Shown here piece after piece: positions 31,420-41,293 of a DNA stretch of 43,666 nucleotides (positions are counted from its first letter, which is position 1; each line of letters begins with the position of its first letter). Under the pieces are notes generated by a model that saw nothing but the letters and a program-made list of their open reading frames with translations, had not been told where the DNA came from and searched no databases. The position numbers were made by a program, and so were the translations under genes. This stretch comes from Antarctobacter heliothermus (GTDB lineage Bacteria; Pseudomonadota; Alphaproteobacteria; Rhodobacterales; Rhodobacteraceae): NCBI RefSeq assembly GCF_900188425.1, contig NZ_FZON01000045.1, positions 1 to 43,666 on the forward strand. Reading direction: 5' to 3'.

Positions 31420-32436
31420 ATGACCGCCCTGAAACAGTTCTCACGTCTCGAAGCGACCGGCCTCTGGCGGCCATCGCCAGAGGAACAGCGCCGTGAGGTG
31501 ATTGTATCGCTGGGCGACGCCACGCTGACCCTGTCCGACATCAATGGCACCGCCTTGGCGCATTGGTCGCTTGGGGCTGTGAATCGCGCCAACGGCAAGG
31601 ATATTCCCGCCATCTACCACCCCGACAACGCGCCGGGTGAGACGCTGGAACTGGCCGGTTCGGAAACCCAGATGATCGAAGGCGTGGACCAATTGTTGCG
31701 CGCGATCGAACGCCGCCGTCCCCGTCCGGGCAAACTGCGTTTTCTGCTCACCGGCGGGCTTTTCGCGGCGCTGCTCGCGGGGGCGGTCTTTTGGTTGCCG
31801 AGCGCACTGGAACGCTATGCGGTGACCGTGGTGCCACCGGTCAAACGGGCCGAGATCGGCGGTCATCTCTTGCGTCACATCGAAAGAGTCGCGGGCAAAC
31901 CCTGCATGACGCGCGATGCGCGTGGCCCGCTGGACCGGTTGTCTGCCCGGCTGATGGATGGCGGGCGTGTCGTGGTGCTGTCAGGCGGCGCGCGCCGCAG
32001 CGCACATCTGCCCGGCAGGATCATCCTGCTCAGCCGTGCCATTGTCGAGGACTACGAAGACCCGGACGTGGCCGCCGGGTTTGTGTTGTCGGAAACCGTG
32101 CGTGCCGCGCAAACCGATCCGCTGGCGGCGCTGCTGGATCATGCCGGGCTGATGTCCAGCCTGCGCCTGCTGACCACCGGCGCCCTGCCGGACACGGCGC
32201 TGGCCGCCTACGCCGAACACCTGATGGCGATAGAGCCAGAGTTGCCCGCCCCTGAGGCGCTCATCGCCGCCTTTGCGCAGGCCGAGATCCGCAGTTCGCC
32301 CTTCGCCTATGCGCTGGACATTACCGGCGAACGCACCCTTGCCCTGATCGAGGCAGACCCGCGCGCGGGGCAGGACAGCCGACAGGTTCTCAGCGATGCG
32401 GATTGGGTGCGCCTGCAAGGTATCTGCGGCGGATAA
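31420..32436 (+). CDS. Membrane-anchored protein with an M48-peptidase-like region lacking HExxH
   Basis: A 338-residue protein that I do not recognise by name. Residues about 1-95 form a soluble N-terminal domain (VIVSLGDATLTLSDINGTALAHWSL). One transmembrane helix follows at about 108-126 (FLLTGGLFAALLAGAVFWLP), and then a C-terminal domain. The stretch GRIILLSRAIVEDYEDPDVAAGFVLSETVRAA (about 199-231) lines up with the M48 peptidase region that normally reads GGxIYVTxGLL...AxVLAHExxH, but the zinc motif is replaced by SETVR. It may be a non-catalytic homologue. The start at 31420 is chosen as the first ATG with a plausible N-terminus; an in-frame ATG at 31381 is also possible. It follows the acyl-CoA synthetase gene by 114 bases. 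Confidence 0.72.
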   Translation: MTALKQFSRLEATGLWRPSPEEQRREVIVSLGDATLTLSDINGTALAHWSLGAVNRANGKDIPAIYHPDNAPGETLELAGSETQMIEGVDQLLRAIERRRPRPGKLRFLLTGGLFAALLAGAVFWLPSALERYAVTVVPPVKRAEIGGHLLRHIERVAGKPCMTRDARGPLDRLSARLMDGGRVVVLSGGARRSAHLPGRIILLSRAIVEDYEDPDVAAGFVLSETVRAAQTDPLAALLDHAGLMSSLRLLTTGALPDTALAAYAEHLMAIEPELPAPEALIAAFAQAEIRSSPFAYALDITGERTLALIEADPRAGQDSRQVLSDADWVRLQGICGG

Positions 32437-32489
32437 CAAATCGCCCGCACGCGGGAGGCGCACGGGCGGTTCAGTCAATTGGTCTTCGT

Positions 32490-33719
32490 TTAGCGGATAT
32501 AGGCCTGCGTGTAGCCGGTGATATGCACACGGCGCAGCGCCGCCTGCAACTGGTCATGCGACGCAAAGGGCCCGACCCGCAGCAGCGACAGATTCTTGTG
32601 GCTGCCCATGCGGACCGTCAGGCCGGACGATTGCAGGCGATGCGCGGCAGAGCGCGCCTTGTCGGGTGTGGTAAAGGCCCCGATCTCGATCCAACGACCG
32701 GTTTTGACCTTGGGTTCGCTCGCCGCCTTGGGGGCGGAACTGCGGGTGGTCACAACCGGCGTCAGCGGCAGCGGCGATTTGGTCCGACCCACAACCACCG
32801 GCGGTTTGACCTCATGCCTGCGCACCTGCGTGACCAGTTTGCGAGGCACGGTGTTGGTCCAGATCTGCTGAGTGTCCTGATGGCCCTTGACGGTCTGCCA
32901 GGCGCGGTAGGAATTCAGCCGGTCGTCTTTCCATGCCGGGCTATAGCCTTCGGGCACATAGGCCACCTGCGGGTCATGCTGCTCCAGCACATGTTTCGGC
33001 ACGATGCGGGTTTCTGGCGGCAGGGTCAGGTTGCTGCCCTCCCAGCTGTTCTTGTTGTAATAGACGTTCTTGCCCGGCGCGGGTGCCTCGCCCCGGCGGA
33101 CGATGGTCACATGCGGCGCGGTTTGCGGACCACAGCTGGCGCGCAGCTTCATCCCGTTCACGACGCGGAATGTCTCACCGTTGACGCAGGCGTATTCACC
33201 CTGCACCACCCTCTTGGGAACCACCTTGACCGGTGCCTTGGCCACCGGGGCGGCAGCGGCGGGCACGCGGCGCACGACACGCGGCGGCTGGGCCGCAACG
33301 GGTTTGGCGGCGCGCACCACGGTGCGTCTGACCACCTTGGGCGCCGGCGCTGTAGTGGTCGCTTGCACCCGCGCGGGGGCCGCGGCCTTGGCCGGCGGCG
33401 TTGCGGTGATCTGCACCGGCTTGGTTGTGGTCGGCATCGGCGCGGCGGGTGCCGCAACCGGCGTACTGCCAAACGTCGGCTTTTGACCGCACAACTGCTG
33501 GCGCTGGCGCGAGACGCGCGGCACCCATGTCACCGCCCCGTCAAAGCCTGCGCGCACATAGACACAGCCCCGGTTGTCGACGAACTGGCTGCCCGTGTAC
33601 GAGGCCGGCGGAAAGTTCACCGGAACGTCCCGGGACGCGGATTGCGCATGCAAAGGTAGAGAAGAAATTCCGAATCCGGAAACCAGCAGCGCGATAAAAG
33701 AGAATGATTTCAAGGTCAT
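32490..33719 (-). CDS. Exported SPOR-domain protein
   Basis: A 409-residue protein with a signal peptide (MTLKSFSFIALLVSGFGISSLPLHAQ, cleavage near A26). A long Ala/Pro/Val/Lys-rich, low-complexity region (about residues 90-190) separates an N-terminal part with paired cysteines (NRGCVYV, QQLCGQ) from a second cysteine-bearing segment (GEYACVNGETF, LRASCGPQ). The C-terminal SPOR domain at about 330-409 reads GRWIEIGAFTTPDKARSAAHRL ... LLRVGPFASHDQLQAALRRVH. SPOR domains bind denuded peptidoglycan at division sites, so a role at the septum or in wall maturation is likely. The start at 33719 fits the signal peptide; an in-frame ATG lies 12 bases upstream. It is convergent with the M48-like gene. 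Confidence 0.86.
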   Translation of the reverse strand: MTLKSFSFIALLVSGFGISSLPLHAQSASRDVPVNFPPASYTGSQFVDNRGCVYVRAGFDGAVTWVPRVSRQRQQLCGQKPTFGSTPVAAPAAPMPTTTKPVQITATPPAKAAAPARVQATTTAPAPKVVRRTVVRAAKPVAAQPPRVVRRVPAAAAPVAKAPVKVVPKRVVQGEYACVNGETFRVVNGMKLRASCGPQTAPHVTIVRRGEAPAPGKNVYYNKNSWEGSNLTLPPETRIVPKHVLEQHDPQVAYVPEGYSPAWKDDRLNSYRAWQTVKGHQDTQQIWTNTVPRKLVTQVRRHEVKPPVVVGRTKSPLPLTPVVTTRSSAPKAASEPKVKTGRWIEIGAFTTPDKARSAAHRLQSSGLTVRMGSHKNLSLLRVGPFASHDQLQAALRRVHITGYTQAYIR

Positions 33720-33850
33720 GTCTGCCCCCACAGATTTGACCTATAGAATACCCCTTTGGAAACCGTCCTGTAAAGCCTTGAAATTGTTAATGGCTTTGGG
33801 ATGTCCACAGCCGGGACTGCGGTAAATCGGGCAATATACCTGGGATTGTC

Positions 33851-33900
33851 GCAGGCCGCGAAACACACGCGCTATGGATAGCACGCGTGTCGCGGCCTGC
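33851..33900 (-). terminator. Large imperfect hairpin following upp
   Basis: GCAGGCCGCG (33851-33860) pairs perfectly with CGCGGCCTGC (33891-33900). Inside it ACACGCG pairs with CGCGTGT and CTAT with ATAG, with small bulges. It starts four bases after the upp stop on the minus strand. No T-run follows, so it may protect the 3' end of the salvage mRNA as much as terminate it. Confidence 0.65.
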
Positions 33901-33904
33901 CGCA

Positions 33905-34537
33905 TCATTTGGTGCCGAACATCCGGTCGCCTGCATCCCCCAACCCCGGAACGATGTAGCCCTTTTCGTTCAAACGCTGATCCAGCGACGCGGTGATGAC
34001 CGGAACGTCCGGATGGGCCTCTTCCATGCGCTTGACCCCTTCGGGGGCGGCCAGCAGGCACAGGAACCGAATATCCTTGGCGCCGGACGCCTTGACCAGG
34101 TCGATTGCGGCGGCCGAGGAATTGCCCGTCGCCAGCATCGGATCGACCACGATGGTCAGGCGGTCGCCCATCTGCTCTGGCAGCTTGTTGTAATACTGAA
34201 CCGGTTTCAGCGTCGCCTCGTCCCGGTACAGCCCGATAAAGCCGACCCGCGCCGCCGGGATCAGCTCCAGAATACCATCCATCAGCCCGTTGCCCGCCCG
34301 CAGGATCGACACCAGCGCCAGTTTCTTGCCCTCGATCACCGGGGCGTCCATCTCGCACAGCGGGGTTTCGATCCGCTTGGTGGTCATCTGCATCTCACGC
34401 GTGACCTCATAGGCCAGCAGCAGGCTGATCTCGCGCAGCAGCCGCCGGAAACTGGCAGTCGAGGTGTCCTTTTCCCGCATCAGGGTCAGCTTGTGCTGCA
34501 CAAGGGGGTGATCGACGATGGTGAGGTGCTTGCTCAT
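33905..34537 (-). CDS. upp: Uracil phosphoribosyltransferase
   Basis: A 210-residue protein of normal Upp length. It converts uracil and PRPP to UMP. Visible signatures are [29 protein letters not shown] at the N-terminus, [32 protein letters not shown] near 75-107, the PRPP-binding [20 protein letters not shown] at about 130-149 and the uracil-binding [17 protein letters not shown] ending. It is the last gene of the nucleoside salvage operon and its ATG overlaps the add stop by four bases (ATGA). It would recycle uracil released by the DeoA enzyme in the same operon. A structured RNA end follows the stop. Confidence 0.96.
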   Translation of the reverse strand: MSKHLTIVDHPLVQHKLTLMREKDTSTASFRRLLREISLLLAYEVTREMQMTTKRIETPLCEMDAPVIEGKKLALVSILRAGNGLMDGILELIPAARVGFIGLYRDEATLKPVQYYNKLPEQMGDRLTIVVDPMLATGNSSAAAIDLVKASGAKDIRFLCLLAAPEGVKRMEEAHPDVPVITASLDQRLNEKGYIVPGLGDAGDRMFGTK

Positions 34538-35562
34538 GCGGGCGGCTCCAGTTTCTTTCTGACCGCCTCACGCGTGGCCGCATCGCAGAATGCGGCGTCG
34601 ATGGCGGTTTGGTTGATCTGTGCGAACACCTCTTCGTCCCATCGATGCGCCTTGGCAAGGCCAAGGTACTCATCCTTCATGGTGGTGTGAAAGAACGGCG
34701 GGTCATCGGTGGACACCGTCACCTTGACGCCCCGCTCGCGCAGCCGCTCGATCGGGTGTTCCTTCAACGACGGAAATACGCCCAGAAAGACGTTGGAGCC
34801 GGGGCAGACCTCCAGTGTGATCTCGCGCTCTATCAGCATGTCGACCACCGCCAGATCGCCGATGGCGCGGACCCCGTGGCCGATCCGTTCGACGCCCAGA
34901 TCCTCGACCGCCTCGCGCACCTCTGACGGTCCCTGCCATTCGCCCGCATGGCTGGTCAACTTCAGACCGGCCTCGCGCGCCATGTCGAAACTGTAGGCAA
35001 AGTCGCGCTGTTTGCCCTGCTTCTCGTCGCCGCCCATACCAAGGCCGACAATCCAGTCGCCCGCCGTCTCTGCCGCGCAGCGCGCGGCGCGCTTGGCCTT
35101 TTCCGGACCAAAGTGGCGGATCGGCGTGACGATGCCACGCAGGGTGATGCCCATGTCGCGCTCTGCCGCATCCGCCGCCTCGCGGATCGCGTGCAGGTAT
35201 TCGCGCCACGCCGTCACATCGCCGCCGCCGCAGAAATCCGGGCTGAGAAAGGTCTCCGTATAGACCACACCGTTCCGCGCGCTTTCTTCCAGCAGCGCGG
35301 TACACAGGCGGGCAAAATCCTCGGGCGTCTGCAACACCGATGTCGCCGCCTCGTAGACCTCGAGGAAATGCCAGAAATCCCGGTACGCGTAAGAGCCGTC
35401 CGGATTGAAAATCCCGCTGATATCGATCTTCTTTTCCTTGGCCAGCCCACGGATGAACGCGGGCGGCGCGGCCCCTTCGAAATGCAGGTGCAGCTCGACC
35501 TTGGGCAGGGTCACGATGCGGTGCAGTTCGTCCTCGTCGGTGATGGGGTCGCGGTCTCTCAC
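34534..35562 (-). CDS. add: Adenosine deaminase
   Basis: A 342-residue TIM-barrel hydrolase. Zinc-binding HLHFEGA (HxH) lies at about residues 24-30. It is followed by [13 protein letters not shown]-type sequence near 170, [18 protein letters not shown] near 203 (catalytic His and Glu), RIGHGVRA near 227 and [12 protein letters not shown] near 283, which holds the final zinc ligand Asp. It deaminates adenosine and 2'-deoxyadenosine to (deoxy)inosine. The start is a GTG at 35562 that overlaps the deoB stop in GTGA; the conserved helix [12 protein letters not shown] follows. HLHF instead of the more common HLHL is a minor variation. An adenine-deaminase-like specificity cannot be fully excluded, but context favours nucleosides. 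Confidence 0.92.
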   Translation of the reverse strand: MRDRDPITDEDELHRIVTLPKVELHLHFEGAAPPAFIRGLAKEKKIDISGIFNPDGSYAYRDFWHFLEVYEAATSVLQTPEDFARLCTALLEESARNGVVYTETFLSPDFCGGGDVTAWREYLHAIREAADAAERDMGITLRGIVTPIRHFGPEKAKRAARCAAETAGDWIVGLGMGGDEKQGKQRDFAYSFDMAREAGLKLTSHAGEWQGPSEVREAVEDLGVERIGHGVRAIGDLAVVDMLIEREITLEVCPGSNVFLGVFPSLKEHPIERLRERGVKVTVSTDDPPFFHTTMKDEYLGLAKAHRWDEEVFAQINQTAIDAAFCDAATREAVRKKLEPPA

Positions 35563-36761
35563 AGGAAACTCCTTCCGGGGCCGTGCGATCGCACGCCAAG
35601 ATGTGCGGCGATAGAGGCGGCAACATCGGCAAAGCCGATCTGCCCCAGCGTCCCCTCACCGCAGCCAGCCACCACAACCGGCACCCGTTCGCGGGTGTGG
35701 TCGGTGCCGGTCCATGTCGGGTCATTGCCGTGGTCGGCGGTGATCAGCAGCATGTCGTCTTCGCGCAGCCGTGCCAGCAGCCCCGCCAGTTGCGCGTCGA
35801 ACCATTCCAGATGCCGGGCATAGCCCGACACGTTGCGGCGGTGGCCATACAGGCTGTCGAACTCGACGAAATTGGCAAAGGTCAGGCTGCCGTCCTCGGC
35901 CTCGTCAATCAGATCCGACAGGTGGCCCATCAGGTTGGCGTCGTCGCCTTTGCGCACCTCGTCGATGCCGGTCATGGAAAAGATGTCGCCGATCTTGCCC
36001 ACCGCATAGACCCGGTGGCCCGCGTCCTGCACCCAGTTGGTCAGCACCGGCTCAGGCGGGGTAATGGCATAATCATGCCGGTTTCCGGTGCGGGTGAAAT
36101 TGCCCGGCTCCCCCACAAAGGGGCGCGCGATCACCCGGCCCACCTTCATCTTGTGCAGGATCGGGGCCAGCGTCTCACACAGATCCAACAGCCGTTGCAG
36201 GCCAAAATGCTCCTCATGCGCGGCAATCTGGAACACACTGTCGGCAGAGGTATAGCAGATCGGGAATCCGGTGCGGATGTGCTCTGCGCCGTATTCGTCC
36301 AGCATCACCGTGCCGGAGCCGTGGCAATTGGCCAACACACCATCGACTCCGGCGATCCGGCAGACCTCATCGGTCACGTCCTTGGGAAAGGCCGGCGTGG
36401 TGTCGGGAAAGAAATGCCAGTCCCACGGCACCGGCAGACCGGCCAGTTCCCAATGCCCCGACGGCGTGTCCTTGCCCTTGGACACCTCGGTCGCCGCGCC
36501 CCAGAGCCCCATCGGCGGCGTGTCATCGGCGCGCGCCCCGCCCGAGGCCAGATCGGCCGCGTGGTACAGGCCCAGCGCGCTCAGCGTCGGCAGGTGCAGA
36601 GGGCCGCTGCGCCCCTCTTCTGCCGCGCCCTTGGCGCAGGCATCAAGGATATGGCCCAGCGTGTCGGCCCCGGTGTCGGGCACCCCGTCGTTGAAATACG
36701 CATCCGCGTCCGGCGCACCGCCGATGCCGACCGAATCCATCACAACCAGAAAGGCGCGCAT
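35559..36761 (-). CDS. deoB: Phosphopentomutase
   Basis: A 400-residue alkaline-phosphatase-superfamily metalloenzyme of normal DeoB length. It opens MRAFLVVMDSVGIGGAPDA with the first metal-binding Asp, continues with the DTGADTLGHI segment carrying the phosphorylated Thr, and has KGKDTPSGHWELAG near 95-108. It ends with LLITADHGNDPTWTGTDHTRERVPVV near 342-367 (metal-binding Asp/His cluster). It interconverts (deoxy)ribose 1- and 5-phosphates, using the sugar phosphate released by DeoA. The start shares one base with the deoA stop (TGATG). The next enzyme, deoC, is not in the window. Confidence 0.96.
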   Translation of the reverse strand: MRAFLVVMDSVGIGGAPDADAYFNDGVPDTGADTLGHILDACAKGAAEEGRSGPLHLPTLSALGLYHAADLASGGARADDTPPMGLWGAATEVSKGKDTPSGHWELAGLPVPWDWHFFPDTTPAFPKDVTDEVCRIAGVDGVLANCHGSGTVMLDEYGAEHIRTGFPICYTSADSVFQIAAHEEHFGLQRLLDLCETLAPILHKMKVGRVIARPFVGEPGNFTRTGNRHDYAITPPEPVLTNWVQDAGHRVYAVGKIGDIFSMTGIDEVRKGDDANLMGHLSDLIDEAEDGSLTFANFVEFDSLYGHRRNVSGYARHLEWFDAQLAGLLARLREDDMLLITADHGNDPTWTGTDHTRERVPVVVAGCGEGTLGQIGFADVAASIAAHLGVRSHGPGRSFL

Positions 36762-38053
36762 CAGGTGATCCTCTCCATGATCAACGGCACGGTTTCGGGG
36801 GCCGTGTCCCCCAGCGTGATGGCCCGCAATGCCACCTGCGCGGCGGCGGCGGCCTGTTCCTCACGCGCCGCGTGGACCCGCAGCAGCGGCTGGCCCTTGG
36901 CCACCGTGTCGCCCAGACGCACCACGTCGGAAAAGCCCACCGCCGGGTCCACCACATCGGTCTCGACCCGGCGTCCGCCGCCCAGATCGACCACCGCCAA
37001 CCCCAGCGCCTCGCCGTCCATCTGCGTCACCACACCGGCCCTTGGCGCGGGCACCTCCAGGATCACCGTCGCCTCTGGCAGGAAACGCCGCCAGTCATCG
37101 ACAAAGGCCAGCGGCCCGCCCAACGCATAGACCATCCGGCCAAACCGCTCCGCCGCCTCGCCCGAGGTGATGGCCTTGCGCAGCTTGGCCTCGCCATCGG
37201 CGATCCCGGCGGTGGCCAGCAGTTCCGCCCCCAGCGCGATGCTCAGTTCCAGCAGCGGGCCTTTGTCCTGCCCGGTCAGCACTGCCATCGATGACTCGAC
37301 CTCCAGCGCGTTGCCCAGCGACGCCGCCAGCGGCTGCGTCATGTCGGTGATCAGCGCCGTCGTCGGACAGCCCGCCGCATTGGCCGTGCTGACAAGTGCC
37401 TGTGCCAGCGCACGCGCATCTGCCTGCGTCTTCATGAAGGCACCCGACCCGGTTTTAACGTCCAGCACCAGCGATTGCAGCCCGGCGGCCAGCTTTTTCG
37501 ACAGGATCGACGCGGTGATCAGATCAAGGCTCTCGACGGTGCCGGTCACATCGCGGATCGCGTACAGCCGCTTGTCCGCCGGGGCGATGTCGGCAGAGGC
37601 GCTGACGATGGCACAGCCCACGTCCCCCACCACCTGCCGCAGCATCGCCTCATCGGCGGCGACGGAATAGCCCGGTATCGCCTCCAGCTTGTCCAATGTG
37701 CCGCCGGTATGGCCCAGCCCCTGGCCGGAAATCATCGGGACGTAAACCCCGCAGGCCGCCAGCGCAGGTGCCAGCACCAGCGACGCACAATCGCCCACGC
37801 CGCCTGTGGAATGCTTGTCCACCACCGGCGCGTCCATGTCCCACTCCAGCACCCGGCCGGAATCCCGCATCGCCAGCGTCAGCGCCACGCGCCCCGCCTC
37901 TGACAATCCGCGCAGACACACCCCCATGGCAAAGGCCCCCGCCTGCGCCGCACTCACCGACCCATCGGCCAGCCCCTGCGCAAACCAGGCCAGTTCCCGA
38001 GGGGCCGGTTCCTCGCCACGGCGCAGCTCTCCGATGATCCCGCGCGCATCCAT
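36761..38053 (-). CDS. deoA: Thymidine phosphorylase
   Basis: A 430-residue protein of standard length. The phosphate-binding VVDKHSTGGVGDCASLVLAPALA lies near residues 80-102. It is followed by MISGQGLGHTGGTLDKLEAIPGY near 108-130, and the LDVKTGSGAFMKTQADARALAQ block near 198-220. The C-terminal PYNP domain follows (GVVTQMDGEALGLAVVDLGGGR). It splits thymidine and deoxyuridine to base and deoxyribose 1-phosphate. The start at 38053 (MDARGIIGELRRGEEP) shares one base with the cdd stop; a longer in-frame start at 38191 lies inside cdd and is rejected. It is the second gene of the operon. Confidence 0.95.
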   Translation of the reverse strand: MDARGIIGELRRGEEPAPRELAWFAQGLADGSVSAAQAGAFAMGVCLRGLSEAGRVALTLAMRDSGRVLEWDMDAPVVDKHSTGGVGDCASLVLAPALAACGVYVPMISGQGLGHTGGTLDKLEAIPGYSVAADEAMLRQVVGDVGCAIVSASADIAPADKRLYAIRDVTGTVESLDLITASILSKKLAAGLQSLVLDVKTGSGAFMKTQADARALAQALVSTANAAGCPTTALITDMTQPLAASLGNALEVESSMAVLTGQDKGPLLELSIALGAELLATAGIADGEAKLRKAITSGEAAERFGRMVYALGGPLAFVDDWRRFLPEATVILEVPAPRAGVVTQMDGEALGLAVVDLGGGRRVETDVVDPAVGFSDVVRLGDTVAKGQPLLRVHAAREEQAAAAAQVALRAITLGDTAPETVPLIMERIT

Positions 38054-38469
38054 CAGGTGCGATCCATATGCGCACTGCCAAAGGCGCCGGGCAGCAGATC
38101 CGCCACCGTCACCGTCTCTTGACCGCCATCCACCGTGGCCATCGTCACCTCTACGTCCCCCCGCGCAAACTCGAACAATTTCTGCCGGCACCCGCCACAG
38201 GGCGGCACCGGATGCGCGCTGTCGGCGATGACATAGGCGGCAACAATCTCTGTCTCGCCCGCCGCCACCAGCGCGGCAATCGCCCCGGCCTCGGCGCAGG
38301 TGCCCTCGGGATAGGCGACGTTTTCCACGTTGCAGCCGACATAGACCGCGCCAGAGGGCGCGCGGAGGGCGGCTCCGACCTTGAAATGCGAATAAGGGAC
38401 ATAGGCGTTCTCACGCACCGCACGGGCGGCGGCGGCAAGCTCGGCGAATCCGGAGAGGGGATTGGACAT
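38053..38469 (-). CDS. cdd: Cytidine deaminase
   Basis: A 138-residue homotetrameric-type Cdd. The zinc site is visible: CAEAGAIAAL near residues 56-65 (Cys, catalytic Glu) and PPCGGCRQ near 88-95 (two zinc Cys). Substrate residues come from the VGCNVENVAYPEGT segment near 42-55. It turns (deoxy)cytidine to (deoxy)uridine for DeoA. The start at 38469 (MSNPLSGFAEL) is chosen because the conserved domain begins there; an in-frame ATG at 38568 would add 33 non-conserved residues. It is the first gene of the salvage operon and is divergent from maeB over 225 bases, which hold no other gene. Confidence 0.95.
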   Translation of the reverse strand: MSNPLSGFAELAAAARAVRENAYVPYSHFKVGAALRAPSGAVYVGCNVENVAYPEGTCAEAGAIAALVAAGETEIVAAYVIADSAHPVPPCGGCRQKLFEFARGDVEVTMATVDGGQETVTVADLLPGAFGSAHMDRT

Positions 38470-38694
38470 GGGATGGGCCTTCCTCGATGAACGCCCCCCA
38501 TGTTGCGGAGCCGGTCTGCGGAATGCAAGAGGCGGCGAGGGTCGAATGTTAGCGCGAAACAGCGACACTCCGCCGGGGCCGCCTCCCGGATTCCATTTTC
38601 AATCGAATCCTGAAACTGCTATCGGACGCGTGACTCTTGCCGTGGGAGACCGGGGTCGTTTAGCATTAAACAAACTCTTCGGGAGGGCCTCTTC

Positions 38695-40974
38695 ATGAAC
38701 GACACCACCAATGAATCGCTGCGTCAGGCGGCACTGTTCTACCATGAGAACCCGCGCCCCGGAAAGCTGGAGGTCCGCGCCACCAAACCGCTGGCCAATG
38801 GCCGCGATCTCAGCCGCGCCTATTCCCCCGGCGTCGCCGAGGCCTGCCTTGAAATCAAGGCCGACCCGGCCAACGCCGCCCGCTACACCACCAAGGGCAA
38901 TCTGGTCGCGGTGGTGACAAACGGCACCGCCGTTCTGGGCCTTGGCAACATCGGCGCGCTGGCGTCCAAGCCGGTCATGGAGGGCAAGGCCGTCCTGTTT
39001 AAGAAATTCGCCAACATCGACTGTTTCGACATCGAGGTGAACGAACCGGACCCGGAAAAACTGGCCGAGATCGTCTGCGCGCTGGAACCCACCTTTGGCG
39101 CCATCAACCTTGAGGACATCAAGGCCCCCGATTGTTTCATCGTGGAAAAGATCTGCCGCGAGCGGATGAACATCCCCGTCTTTCACGACGACCAGCACGG
39201 CACTGCCATCGTGGTCGGCGCGGCGGCGACCAACGCGCTGCATGTGGCCGAAAAGGCATGGGGCGACATCAAGGTGGTCAGCACCGGCGGCGGCGCGGCG
39301 GGCATCGCCTGCCTCAACATGCTGGTGAAACTGGGCGTGAAGCGCGAAAACATCTGGCTGTGTGACATTCACGGTCTGGTGTTTGAGGGCCGCGCAGAGG
39401 ACATGAACCCGCAAAAGGCCGCCTTTGCCCAGCCCTCCGACCTGCGCACGCTGGACGACGTGATTGACGGCGCGGATCTGTTCCTGGGCCTCTCCGGTCC
39501 CGGCGTCCTGAAGCCCGAACAGGTCGGCCGCATGGCCGCCCGCCCGATCATCTTTGCGCTGGCCAACCCCACGCCGGAAATCATGCCGGACCTTGCGCGT
39601 GAGGCCGCGCCCGACGCGATCATCGCCACCGGGCGCAGCGATTTTCCCAACCAGGTCAACAACGTCCTGTGTTTCCCCTTCATCTTTCGGGGCGCGCTGG
39701 ATGTGGGCGCGACGGAAATCAACGACGCCATGCAGGTCGCCTGCGTCGAAGGCATCGCCGCCCTTGCGCGCGCCACCACCAGCGCCGAGGCCGCCGCCGC
39801 CTATCGCGGCGAACAGCTCACATTCGGGGCCGATTACCTGATCCCCAAGCCCTTTGACCCGCGCCTGTCGGGCATTGTCTCCTCTGCCGTGGCCCGCGCC
39901 GCGATGGAGTCCGGCGTCGCCCTGCGCCCGCTGGAGGACCTGAAAGCCTACAAGCAAAAGCTGGACGCATCGGTCTACAAATCCGCGCTGCTGATGCGCC
40001 CGGTGTTTCAGGCCGCCGCCACCGCCTCGCGCCGGATCGTCTTTGCCGAGGGTGAGGATGAACGCGTGCTCCGCGCGGCCCAGGCCATTCTTGAGGAAAC
40101 CACCGAAACGCCGATCCTGATTGGCCGTCCAGAGGTGATCGCCGCCCGGTGTGAACGCATGGGGCTGGAAATCCGGCCGGAACGCGATTTTCACATCGTC
40201 AATCCAGAGAACGATCCGCGCTACCGCGACTACTGGACCAGCTACCACGAGGTGATGGCCCGGCGCGGTGTCACGCCCGATCTGGCGCGCGCGATCATGC
40301 GCACCAACACCACCGCCATCGGCGCGATCATGGTCCACCGCGATGAGGCCGACAGCCTGATCTGCGGCACCTTCGGCGAATATCTCTGGCATCTGAACTA
40401 CATCCGGCAGGTGCTGGGCGACCGCAAACATCATCCGCAGGCGGCGCTGTCGCTGATGATCCTCGAAGACGGGCCGCTGTTCATCGCCGACACCCATGTG
40501 CATCAGCAGCCCACCGCCGAACAACTGGCCGAAACCGCCATTGGCGCGGCCCGGCATGTGCGCCGCTTTGGCATCGAGCCCAAGATCGCGCTCTGCTCCC
40601 AATCGCAGTTCGGCAACCAGCAATCCGACAGCGGCGTGCGCCTGCGCGACGCCATGCAGATCCTCGACGCGCATGACTGCGACTTCTGCTACGAGGGAGA
40701 GATGAACGTCGACAGCGCGCTGGACGTCGATCTGCGCGAACGCCAGTTCCCCGGCAACCGGATGCAGGGGGCCGCCAACGTGCTGATCTTTGGCCACGCC
40801 GACGCGGCCTCGGCCACCCGCAACATTCTCAAGATGAAGGCAAGCGGGCTGGAGGTCGGTCCGATCCTGATGGGCATGGGCAACCGCGCCCATATCGTGA
40901 CCCCCTCGATCACCGCGCGGGGCCTGCTGAACATGGCCGCCATCGCGGGCACACCAGTGGCGCATTACGGCTAA
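38695..40974 (+). CDS. maeB: NADP-dependent malic enzyme fused to phosphotransacetylase-like domain (MaeB)
   Basis: A 759-residue fusion of normal MaeB length. Residues about 15-425 are the malic enzyme: [15 protein letters not shown] near 35, [31 protein letters not shown] near 80, catalytic/metal [15 protein letters not shown] near 160-176 and the NADP site [17 protein letters not shown] near 195. The last 320 residues are a phosphotransacetylase-like domain ([17 protein letters not shown] near 450; [16 protein letters not shown] near 695). In MaeB proteins that domain regulates the enzyme and binds acetyl-CoA. It makes pyruvate, CO2 and NADPH from malate. A GGGAGG ribosome site lies upstream; a strong hairpin follows the stop. 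Confidence 0.96.
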   Translation: MNDTTNESLRQAALFYHENPRPGKLEVRATKPLANGRDLSRAYSPGVAEACLEIKADPANAARYTTKGNLVAVVTNGTAVLGLGNIGALASKPVMEGKAVLFKKFANIDCFDIEVNEPDPEKLAEIVCALEPTFGAINLEDIKAPDCFIVEKICRERMNIPVFHDDQHGTAIVVGAAATNALHVAEKAWGDIKVVSTGGGAAGIACLNMLVKLGVKRENIWLCDIHGLVFEGRAEDMNPQKAAFAQPSDLRTLDDVIDGADLFLGLSGPGVLKPEQVGRMAARPIIFALANPTPEIMPDLAREAAPDAIIATGRSDFPNQVNNVLCFPFIFRGALDVGATEINDAMQVACVEGIAALARATTSAEAAAAYRGEQLTFGADYLIPKPFDPRLSGIVSSAVARAAMESGVALRPLEDLKAYKQKLDASVYKSALLMRPVFQAAATASRRIVFAEGEDERVLRAAQAILEETTETPILIGRPEVIAARCERMGLEIRPERDFHIVNPENDPRYRDYWTSYHEVMARRGVTPDLARAIMRTNTTAIGAIMVHRDEADSLICGTFGEYLWHLNYIRQVLGDRKHHPQAALSLMILEDGPLFIADTHVHQQPTAEQLAETAIGAARHVRRFGIEPKIALCSQSQFGNQQSDSGVRLRDAMQILDAHDCDFCYEGEMNVDSALDVDLRERQFPGNRMQGAANVLIFGHADAASATRNILKMKASGLEVGPILMGMGNRAHIVTPSITARGLLNMAAIAGTPVAHYG

Positions 40975-40986
40975 GGCAGAACGGAA

Positions 40987-41013
40987 AAACGGCGGGCCTT
41001 TGACCCGCCGTTT
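40987..41013 (+). terminator. Hairpin terminator after maeB
   Basis: AAACGGCGGG (40987-40996) pairs perfectly with CCCGCCGTTT (41004-41013) around CCTTTGA. It starts 12 bases after the maeB stop. The stem ends in TTT on the right and AAA on the left, so it could act in both directions. Confidence 0.85.
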
Positions 41014-41293
41014 GCCGCAAATGGTGCAATTTGTGGCCGAACGCCCTGTACGCTCGGCGCTACGTCGAGCAACAGCGACCGAAGACATCTTCGGCACCTG
41101 TTGACCCGGAGGTCGGCCAAGCGGCACAAACCGGACTTCTGCAGTTGCCACTTTTGCTGGCGCAGAAACTAATCGCAGACGTGGCGGAGCTTTGTGACGT
41201 TACACTGCGCTCCACTCGGACCTCATCCTGACCATACAGGAATTGAGATCACCACACGGCGTCCGTGCGGATGGCTGGGGTAACCAAGCGACT
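41014..41293. other. 280-base stretch without a recognisable gene
   Basis: Short open frames here lack homology and ribosome sites. I saw no tRNA, small RNA or promoter that I can support. The sequence ends at the ehuD stop, so it may hold the weak 3' end of the ehu transcript. It could also be a decayed remnant of an earlier insertion. Confidence 0.5.

Noticed and set aside
38599-41151. 850-codon open frame on the minus strand opposite maeB
   Set aside because: Antisense to the clearly conserved maeB gene and without any recognisable domain.
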